Shown: piece after piece, positions 57,724 through 64,000 of the stretch
Position numbering within the stretch: the first letter of the stretch is position 1
How the letters are laid out: each line of letters begins with the position of its first letter
Assembly (NCBI RefSeq): GCF_001898115.1
Contig: NZ_MKSQ01000016.1
Location: 41,526-105,525, forward strand
Reading direction: 5' to 3'
DNA: 64,000 nucleotides
DNA from: Allobosea sp. 67-29
GTDB taxonomy: Bacteria; Pseudomonadota; Alphaproteobacteria; Rhizobiales; Beijerinckiaceae
The notes under the pieces: generated by a model
Told to the model about the DNA's origin: nothing
The model's input: the letters and a program-made list of their open reading frames with translations, nothing else
Databases searched by the model: none
Made by a program: the position numbers and the translations under genes

Positions 57724-58737
57724 GTGACCTCATTCGTTTCTTCGCACGTCCGCTCCGCTGCCCTCGGCCTGGCCCTCGCCTGCATCCTACCTGTCCTCGC
57801 CCGGGCGCAGGACGGCATCACGGTGTACAACGCCCAGCATGCGAGCCTGACGCAGGCATGGGCCGACGGCTTCACCAAGGAAACCGGCATCAAGGTGACG
57901 CTGCGCAAGGGATCGGACACCGAGCTCGCGAACCAGATCGTCCAGGAGGGTGCAGCCTCCCCCGCCGACGTCTTCGTCACGGAAAACTCGCCGGCGATGA
58001 CGCTGGTCGAGAAGGCCGGGCTGTTCGCCGAACTGCAGAAGGACGTCCTCGACCAGGTTCCCGCCCGCTTCCGCCCCCAGAGCGGGCGCTGGGTCGGCGT
58101 CGCGGCACGCAGCACCGTCTTCGTCTACGACAAGCGCAAGCTGAAGGAGGCCGACCTGCCGAAGTCGATGCTCGACCTGGCGGACGCCAAATGGAAGGGG
58201 CGCTGGGCGGCTTCTCCGTCAGGCGCCGATTTCCAGGCGATCGTGGGGGCGCTGCTCGTCCTCAAGGGCGAGAAGGTCACGGCGGATTGGCTCAAGGCGA
58301 TGAAGACGAATTCCAGTGCCTATCGGGGCAACAGCACCGCGATGAAGGCGGTTAATGCCGGCGAGGTCGAGGGCGCGCTGATCTACCACTATTACTACTT
58401 CGGCGACCAGGCGAAGACCGGCGAGAACAGCACCAATATCGGACTGCACTATTTCCGCCATCAGGACCCGGGTGCGTTCCTGAGCACCTCGGGAGCCGGC
58501 GTCCTCGCCTCCAGCAAGCACAAGAAGGAAGCCGAGGCCTTCGTCAAATGGATGGCCGGCAAGCATGGACAGGCCGTGCTGCGCGAGGGCGACTCCTATG
58601 AATACGCCATCGGCAACGGCGAGGCTTCCAATCCAAAGCTCGAGCCGATCGCAAAGCTCGACGCGCCGCAGGTCGAGCCGTCGCAGCTCGACAGCCGGAA
58701 GGTCACCGAGCTGATGACCGCGGCCGGCCTGCTCTAA
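57724..58737 (+). CDS. fbpA: Fe(III) ABC transporter substrate-binding protein (FbpA-like)
   Basis: A 337-residue periplasmic binding protein with a signal peptide cut near ARAQ. The consecutive tyrosines in YHYYYF (221-226) are the iron-binding residues of FbpA-type ferric transferrins. [19 protein letters not shown] opens the mature fold. The start is GTG, with AAGG 8 bases upstream. It is first in an fbpABC order. An ICE-like box lies upstream, so low-iron control by Irr is likely. Confidence 0.9.
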   Translation: MTSFVSSHVRSAALGLALACILPVLARAQDGITVYNAQHASLTQAWADGFTKETGIKVTLRKGSDTELANQIVQEGAASPADVFVTENSPAMTLVEKAGLFAELQKDVLDQVPARFRPQSGRWVGVAARSTVFVYDKRKLKEADLPKSMLDLADAKWKGRWAASPSGADFQAIVGALLVLKGEKVTADWLKAMKTNSSAYRGNSTAMKAVNAGEVEGALIYHYYYFGDQAKTGENSTNIGLHYFRHQDPGAFLSTSGAGVLASSKHKKEAEAFVKWMAGKHGQAVLREGDSYEYAIGNGEASNPKLEPIAKLDAPQVEPSQLDSRKVTELMTAAGLL

Positions 58738-58792
58738 TCGCGTTGCACGAGGACATCGCGCGTGCGAGAGCACCCCGCACGCGCATCATTCC

Positions 58793-60373
58793 ATGACCGT
58801 TTCGCTGTCCATCGACGCCTCGGCCCTGCCGACCCTGCCGCTCAGGCGGCAGCGCCATCTCGCCGGCCGCGCGATGCTGCTGCTCGCCGGGGCGGTGGCG
58901 TTCGGCGCGCTGCTGCCGCTTGGCTTCATTCTCTGGATCGCGATCGATACGGGTTGGCAAACCGCATTCGCACTGATCTGGCGGCCGCGCGTCGGCGAGT
59001 TGCTGGTCAATACCCTGCTGCTCGAACTGTGCACGCTACCACCGACGATACTTCTGGCGGTCGCGCTGGCATGGCTGACGGAGCGCAGCGATCTGCCCGG
59101 CGCCAAGACCTTCGCCTGGCTCACGGTCGCGCCGCTGGCAGTGCCGGCCTTCGTGCAGTCCTATGCCTGGGTGAGCCTGTTCCCCGGCTTCCACGGGCTG
59201 CCGGCTGCCGCACTGATCTCCGTCCTCGCCTATCTGCCGTTCCTCTATTTGCCGGTGGCGGCCCAGATGCGCCGGCTCGACCCCGCGCTCGAGCATGCCG
59301 CCGCCTCGCTGGGGCATTCGCCGCAGCGCGTGGTCCTGCAGGTGGTCCTGCCGCAGCTTCGGCTCGCGATCTGCGGGGGCAGCCTCCTGGTCGGGCTGCA
59401 CCTGCTCGCCGAATACGGGCTCTTTGCCCTGATCCGCTTCGACACCTTCACCACCGCGATCATCGACCAGTTCCAATCGAGCTATAACGGCCCTGCGGCG
59501 AACATGCTGGCGGGCGTGCTGGTGTTGAGCTGCCTCGGACTGATCGTCCTGGAATGGCTGCTGCGCGGCACTGCGCGCTATGCCCGGCTCGGCTCGGGCG
59601 CCCCGCGTCCGGCGCCGCGCCATCGGCTCGGGGCCTGGCGGCTCCCGTCCCTGGCGCTCCCGCTCGGCTTCGCCATGTTGAGCCTCGGCGTTCCGGTGCT
59701 GACCCTGTCCCGCTGGCTGCTCGCCGCCGGAGGGGCTGCCTGGCGGCAACCGGCCCTGGCGCAGGCCGTCACGGAAACGCTGGGCTATGCGGCGCTCGGC
59801 GCGCTCGCCGCTGCGGCGGCCGCCCTGCCGATGGCGTGGCTCTCCGTGCGGTCGCCCGGCAGGGCCAGCCGGGTGCTGGAGGGTTGCCACAGCTATCTCG
59901 GGGCGCTTCCGGGCGTGGTGGTGGCGCTTGCTCTCGTTACCGTCACGGTCCGCATCGCCCTGCCGCTCTACCAGACGACGGCCACGGTCATTCTGGCCTA
60001 TGTCCTGATGTTCCTGCCCCGTGCGCTGGTCGGGCTGCGGGCCGGGATCGCGCAGGTTCCGGTCGAGCTCGAGCGGGCCGCAGCGGCGCTGGGACGCAGC
60101 CCCGCCGGCAGTCTTCTGGCCGTCACTCTTCCGCTGGCGGCGCCCGGCGTCGCCGCTGCCATGGCGCTGGTCGCGATGGGCGTGTCCACGGAGTTGACCG
60201 CGACGCTGCTGCTCGCGCCCAACGGCACCCGCACGCTCGCCACCGAATTCTGGGCCCTGACCGGCGAACTCGACTATGCGAAGGCGGCGCCTTATGCGGT
60301 GCTGATGATCTTCCTGTCGCTGCCGATGACCGCGCTGCTGCACGCCCAGACCCGCAAGTCCCTCGGCGCATGA
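58793..60373 (+). CDS. fbpB: Fe(III) ABC transporter permease (FbpB-like)
   Basis: A 526-residue permease with two fused six-helix halves, as in FbpB. Each half has an EAA-type loop that contacts the ATPase: [23 protein letters not shown] (about 163-185) and [23 protein letters not shown] (about 423-445). The gene's TGA overlaps the ATPase gene's ATG by four bases (ATGA). Confidence 0.92.
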   Translation: MTVSLSIDASALPTLPLRRQRHLAGRAMLLLAGAVAFGALLPLGFILWIAIDTGWQTAFALIWRPRVGELLVNTLLLELCTLPPTILLAVALAWLTERSDLPGAKTFAWLTVAPLAVPAFVQSYAWVSLFPGFHGLPAAALISVLAYLPFLYLPVAAQMRRLDPALEHAAASLGHSPQRVVLQVVLPQLRLAICGGSLLVGLHLLAEYGLFALIRFDTFTTAIIDQFQSSYNGPAANMLAGVLVLSCLGLIVLEWLLRGTARYARLGSGAPRPAPRHRLGAWRLPSLALPLGFAMLSLGVPVLTLSRWLLAAGGAAWRQPALAQAVTETLGYAALGALAAAAAALPMAWLSVRSPGRASRVLEGCHSYLGALPGVVVALALVTVTVRIALPLYQTTATVILAYVLMFLPRALVGLRAGIAQVPVELERAAAALGRSPAGSLLAVTLPLAAPGVAAAMALVAMGVSTELTATLLLAPNGTRTLATEFWALTGELDYAKAAPYAVLMIFLSLPMTALLHAQTRKSLGA

Positions 60374-61431
60374 CCCAGCTCGTCGTCTCGGATGTCTCGA
60401 AGCGCTATGGCGCAACGGTCGCGCTCGATCACGTCTCGCTCTCCGTGGAGGCGGGAAGCCGCGTTGCCGTGGTCGGCCCCTCAGGCTCGGGCAAGACGAC
60501 GCTGTTGCGCATCATCGCCGGCTTCGAGGCGCCGGATGCCGGCAGGGTGACGCTCGACGGGCAGGTCCTGGCGGATGGCCCGGCGATCGCCCCCGCGCAT
60601 CGGCGGCGGGTCGGCTACGTCGCGCAGGACGGGGCGCTGTTCCCTCATCTCGACGTGGCCGGCAATCTCGGCTTCGGGCTGCCCCGCAACGCGCCGGATC
60701 GCGCCGACCGCCTGCGCGAGCTGATGGAGATGGTCGAGCTCGACCCGGCCATGCTCACCCGCCGCCCGGATGAGCTCTCGGGCGGCCAGCAGCAGCGCGT
60801 CGCCCTGGCGCGGGCGCTGGCGCGCAAGCCGGCCCTGATGCTTCTGGACGAGCCCTTCTCGGCCCTCGATACCGGGCTGCGCGAGACCGTCCGGCAGGCG
60901 GTGGGCCGGGTGCTGTCCCGCGCCGGCATCACCTCCATCCTCGTCACCCACGACCAGGCCGAGGCTCTCTCCTTCGCCGATCAGCTGGCGGTGATGCGCG
61001 ACGGCCGGCTGGTGCAGTCCGGCAGGCCCGACGAACTCTACTGGCGACCCCACGATTCCAGAACGGCGCTGTTCCTGGGGGAAGGCACGTTGATCGAAGC
61101 CGAGATCGGCGACGGGTTCGTCGCCAGTCCGCTCGGCAGATTGCCCGCGCCCACAAGCGGGCGGCGCGGATGCGGCACGGTCCTGCTGCGGCCGGAGCAG
61201 ATCGTCCTCGGCCCTCCCCGGAGCGAGGGTCCCAACGCCATCGTCCAATCCGTCTCCTTCGGCGGGTCGCGATGCTTCGCCCAGCTGCGGCTCGCCGCCG
61301 GCGAAACCGAGCTGCTTCTGACCGCACAGGTCGAAAGCATCCGTCTTCCGGCGGTCGGGGCGGCTGTCAGCGTCGAGATCCGCGGCGACGCATGGCTTCT
61401 TCCGGAAGCGGATCGCCACGGCGGAAGCTGA
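60370..61431 (+). CDS. fbpC: Fe(III) ABC transporter ATP-binding protein (FbpC-like)
   Basis: A 353-residue ATPase with Walker [10 protein letters not shown] (about 36-44), Q-loop [11 protein letters not shown], signature LSGGQQQR (about 135-142), Walker [13 protein letters not shown] and the H-loop THDQAE. The C-terminal part (about 235-345) is a TOBE-like domain with [10 protein letters not shown]. It completes the importer with the two genes before it. Confidence 0.93.
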   Translation: MTQLVVSDVSKRYGATVALDHVSLSVEAGSRVAVVGPSGSGKTTLLRIIAGFEAPDAGRVTLDGQVLADGPAIAPAHRRRVGYVAQDGALFPHLDVAGNLGFGLPRNAPDRADRLRELMEMVELDPAMLTRRPDELSGGQQQRVALARALARKPALMLLDEPFSALDTGLRETVRQAVGRVLSRAGITSILVTHDQAEALSFADQLAVMRDGRLVQSGRPDELYWRPHDSRTALFLGEGTLIEAEIGDGFVASPLGRLPAPTSGRRGCGTVLLRPEQIVLGPPRSEGPNAIVQSVSFGGSRCFAQLRLAAGETELLLTAQVESIRLPAVGAAVSVEIRGDAWLLPEADRHGGS

Positions 61432-61647
61432 CCGCCGGCCGCCGCGGTGAGCGAATTCCACGCCGGCGATCATCGACCGATCGCGAGCGACGCCATCTGA
61501 TCGAGCGGCGCGGCGCAATGCTGGGACAATCGGAGCCGACGATATCCCGCGGCGCCCGCGTGTCGCCAGAGGCGGCGGCAGCGCGGCGGAGGTCGCGCCC
61601 GCGTGTTTCATCACCCGCCATCCGGGCCGCCCGGAACCGCAGGCGGA

Positions 61648-63039
61648 ATGCCCGGGAGACGGGCGCTTGCTGCCCTCGCGATCGCGCTGACCGGCGGTCT
61701 CACCGGTTGCCTGGACCCCGGAAATACCCCTTCCAATCTGCCTATGACGAGCGCTGCGGCTGCCTATGAGCGCCCGGCTCAGCCGATCGCGCAGCCGGGG
61801 TCGACCGCCTTGATCGTTGCCTTTTCGGGCGGTGGCGCGCGCTCGGCCGCCTTCGGCTATGGCGTCCTCTCGGCGCTTGCGGAGCGGCCCGCTCCGGGCG
61901 GCGGCGGGCGCTCGCTCGCCGACGAGATCGCGGTGGTGGCGGGGGTTTCCGGCGGCGGCATCCTGGCTGCCTATCTCGCGCTGCACGGTCCCGCGGCCGC
62001 GGCGGCCTTCAGGCAGGATTATCTCGACCGGGATGCGGAAGCGGCACTGCGCTCGACGATCACACCGGTCAACCTGCTGCGCGGCTACCGCGGCGGGGTC
62101 AACGAACTTTCCGGCCTCGCATCCTGGCTCGACGATCACCTCTACCACGACGCCACGCTCGGCGATGTCGAGCGAGCCGGCGGCCCGCGCCTGCTGCTGC
62201 ACGCGACGGATCTCTACAACCGTGCGGCATTCCCCTTCGATCGCGGCGGCTTTCGCGCGATCTGCAGCGACTACCGGCCGTTTCCCCTGTCTCACGCCGT
62301 TGCAGCCTCTGCGGCCGTGCCACTGATCTTCGCACCCGTCGTCCTGCAAAATTTCGCCGCCGCCTGCCCGTTCGCGACACGGGCGCGGCGCGCTCGCACG
62401 CCAGCTTCGGCGACGGAACTCCACCAGGCGGCCTCGCGAGCGCGCTACAACACCAGGCCCGAGTTGCGCTATCTCAAGCTGCTCGACGGCGGGCTCGTCG
62501 ACAATCTGGCCGTGCGACATCTGATGCGAACGATGCGCGAGCCGGCTCCGGCCCCTCTGCGCGCCGAAACGGCAAGCCGGATCCGACGGGTCGTGGTGCT
62601 CGTTGTCGACGCGTCGATGCGGATCGGCGGCACGATGTCGCTCACGGCCGAGGGGCCCCGAGCGCCCGCCCTGCTGACCGCCTCGATCGACGCCATGATC
62701 GACGGCGCGAGCCGGGCGAGCCTCGACCTGCTGCGATACGAGATCAGGACCTGGCGACAACGCCTGATCGGCTGGCGCTGCGCCACCGCTCCGAAACGCG
62801 GCTGCGACGAACTCGGCATCGACCTGATCCGACTGTCCCTGGCGGATATCGACGACCCGGAGACGGCCAATCGCATCCTCGCGCTGCATAACCGCCTGTC
62901 GCTGCAGGCCGATGACGTCGATTTCCTCGCCGCGCTGGGCCGGCGGATGCTTGTCGCCAATCCCGTCTATCGCAGGATTGCTCGCGCGCAGCCGTCCCGA
63001 CCATCTGCATCCGCGGGCGAAGGGCCGCCGGCTCGATAA
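61648..63039 (+). CDS. patatin-like phospholipase lipoprotein
   Basis: A 463-residue protein with a lipobox LTGC (Cys21), so probably an envelope lipoprotein. The patatin domain has the oxyanion loop GGGARS (61-66), the nucleophile Ser101 in GVSGG, and the catalytic Asp in LLDGGLVDN. It should hydrolyse acyl esters of lipids. The start at 61648 gives the lipoprotein signal; the frame opens at 61603. The 216 bases before it show no clear element. Confidence 0.88.
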   Translation: MPGRRALAALAIALTGGLTGCLDPGNTPSNLPMTSAAAAYERPAQPIAQPGSTALIVAFSGGGARSAAFGYGVLSALAERPAPGGGGRSLADEIAVVAGVSGGGILAAYLALHGPAAAAAFRQDYLDRDAEAALRSTITPVNLLRGYRGGVNELSGLASWLDDHLYHDATLGDVERAGGPRLLLHATDLYNRAAFPFDRGGFRAICSDYRPFPLSHAVAASAAVPLIFAPVVLQNFAAACPFATRARRARTPASATELHQAASRARYNTRPELRYLKLLDGGLVDNLAVRHLMRTMREPAPAPLRAETASRIRRVVVLVVDASMRIGGTMSLTAEGPRAPALLTASIDAMIDGASRASLDLLRYEIRTWRQRLIGWRCATAPKRGCDELGIDLIRLSLADIDDPETANRILALHNRLSLQADDVDFLAALGRRMLVANPVYRRIARAQPSRPSASAGEGPPAR

Positions 63040-63071
63040 TCGGGGCGCGATCCTGGTCTGCGAACCAGAGG

Positions 63072-63362
63072 GCATCTGACCGCGCCGGGATCGACAATAT
63101 CGGCGAAGGCCCACAGGTCACTGCGGGGGCACTGAAGGAAGCCCGCCGCCAAGGCGACCTCGTCTTCGTCGTTCACGGCCGAACGCTGGAGACGCGGCCC
63201 CTGCTGGTCGACGGCGTGATGGATGTCGTGATCAACCAGGAGCCGCAGGCCGGGTTGATGGACTGCGCCTCGATCTTCGCCAGTATCCGGACCGGCCGCC
63301 CGGCACTCGAGGGAACGGCGCGGCCGAACATCGAGATCGTCCTGCGCGAGAATCTTGCCTAA
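63072..63362 (+). pseudogene. C-terminal remnant of a LacI-family regulator
   Basis: A frame with no start codon or DNA-binding domain reads as the end of a LacI-type sugar-sensing domain. GALKEARRQGDLVFVVHGRT and LETRPLLVDGVMDVVINQEP are the clearest parts, with PNIEIVLRENLA before the TAA at 63360-63362. The first 200 or more residues are missing; upstream lies the patatin gene in a different frame. It is a degraded fragment left after a deletion or rearrangement. It overlaps the stop of the minus-strand TPR gene. Confidence 0.65.
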
Positions 63363-64000
63363 TAGCGGTTGCGTTGCGTGGCGTCGCGGATCGCCGTCAG
63401 CCCCGACAGAGCTTCCGACGACCGGTTGACCTTGTAGAGGGCCTCGAAAACCTGGCTGGCATCCTCGTAGCGCCCCAGGTTGAAATAGGACCATCCCCGC
63501 ATCAGCATCAGATCGGTCGTCTCGGGAGCATAGCGCGCGCGGGCCGAAAGCGTGACCAGCGCGCCGTTGTAGTCCTTGGCATCGTATTGCGCATAGAAGC
63601 GCTCCGACAGGAGCAGGGCCGAAAAGGCGCCGCGCTGTGCTGGCGGGAGATGCGCGCTGCTGGCAGCGGCGCTGGCCTCGGCCGTAAGGCCCTGCCGCAG
63701 CTTGGCGTAGGCCAGGCCGGCGGCCGCGTCGGCGGCGACCTGCGCGTTGCCGCTCCGTCGGGCGGCCTCGAATGCCTGCGCCGCCGCGGCCGGTCGCTTG
63801 AGATCGAGCAGACACCAGCCGCGTTGCAGGGCGCCAGCGGCGGAACCACCGCTCGCACATGCACTGGCGCGCGCGCGCGGAACGGCCTGGCGCGCAGGGG
63901 CCGCCGCGACCACCTCGCCATCAGGCGTACCGTCGGGGCGGCTGGCGCGCGCAGGCACGGCCTTGCGCGCGCCCGGCTCTTCGACCGACGCACCGGGCGC
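63359..64000 (-). CDS. TPR-repeat protein, C-terminal part (runs off the window)
   Basis: The frame is open to the window edge, so at least 213 residues are present and the start is outside. The upstream part is Ala/Arg/Pro-rich. The C-terminal 150 residues contain helical repeats (QRGWCLLDLKRPAAAAQAFE, RGWSYFNLGRYEDASQVFEA) of the TPR type. The ending resembles, loosely, TPR regions in exopolysaccharide or phage-adsorption proteins. Function cannot be assigned from this fragment. Confidence 0.6.
   Translation of the reverse strand, partial: APGASVEEPGARKAVPARASRPDGTPDGEVVAAAPARQAVPRARASACASGGSAAGALQRGWCLLDLKRPAAAAQAFEAARRSGNAQVAADAAAGLAYAKLRQGLTAEASAAASSAHLPPAQRGAFSALLLSERFYAQYDAKDYNGALVTLSARARYAPETTDLMLMRGWSYFNLGRYEDASQVFEALYKVNRSSEALSGLTAIRDATQRNRY

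Overview
The window is a stretch of a GC-rich (roughly two thirds GC) alphaproteobacterial chromosome, most likely from the order Hyphomicrobiales (Rhizobiales), perhaps a Bosea-like genus. Support comes from the irr / fabA / fabB / fabI neighbourhood, an Irr protein with a heme-regulatory Cys-Pro, the rpsA / sppA / ihfB / lapA string, a LemA + M48 protease pair, and dispersed intergenic palindromes of the type common in that order. No rRNA, CRISPR array, prophage or insertion sequence was seen. The genus is an inference from gene content only.

Positions 1-27,900 are mostly housekeeping: grpE, a TRIC-type channel, alkB, dapB, a Tim44-like membrane protein, small secreted proteins, an extensin-like lipoprotein and a MepA murein endopeptidase (cell wall), an ornithine cyclodeaminase homologue, lapA, ihfB, sppA, an Hsp70-like gene, rpsA, lemA and an M48 protease, argG, the type II fatty acid genes fabA-fabB-fabI divergent from irr, a YbaY-META protein, an SH3 protein, a 2-hydroxyacid dehydrogenase, a HAD phosphatase gene broken by one amber codon, an NDUFA9-like protein and tRNA-Leu(CAG).

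Positions 28,100-34,830 hold an unusual set: a PrmC/HemK-like methyltransferase and a GNAT-like protein on the + strand, facing a - strand operon of AsnB-type amidotransferase, acyl carrier protein, AMP-forming ligase and NAD-synthase homologue. It looks like a small carrier-protein-based pathway of unknown product and is the best candidate for undescribed biology here.

Positions 35,440-40,840 form a GntR-controlled trans-4-hydroxy-L-proline catabolic cluster (deaminase, D-hydroxyproline oxidase, 4-hydroxyproline epimerase, Xaa-Pro peptidase). Positions 40,917-49,210 are a - strand operon with a molybdopterin oxidoreductase, acyl-CoA dehydrogenase, CoA transferase, MaoC-type hydratase and an ATP-grasp acyl-CoA ligase fused to a GNAT domain. 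A LysE exporter is divergent from it.

Positions 50,185-57,520 couple a fused 5-oxoprolinase/hydantoinase to a TRAP transporter and a MarR-type regulator. Positions 57,724-61,430 are an Fe(III) ABC importer (fbpABC-like) preceded by a near match to the Irr-binding ICE motif, which links it to the irr gene in the same window. The end holds a patatin-like lipoprotein, a C-terminal remnant of a LacI-family regulator, and the C-terminus of a TPR protein running off the edge.
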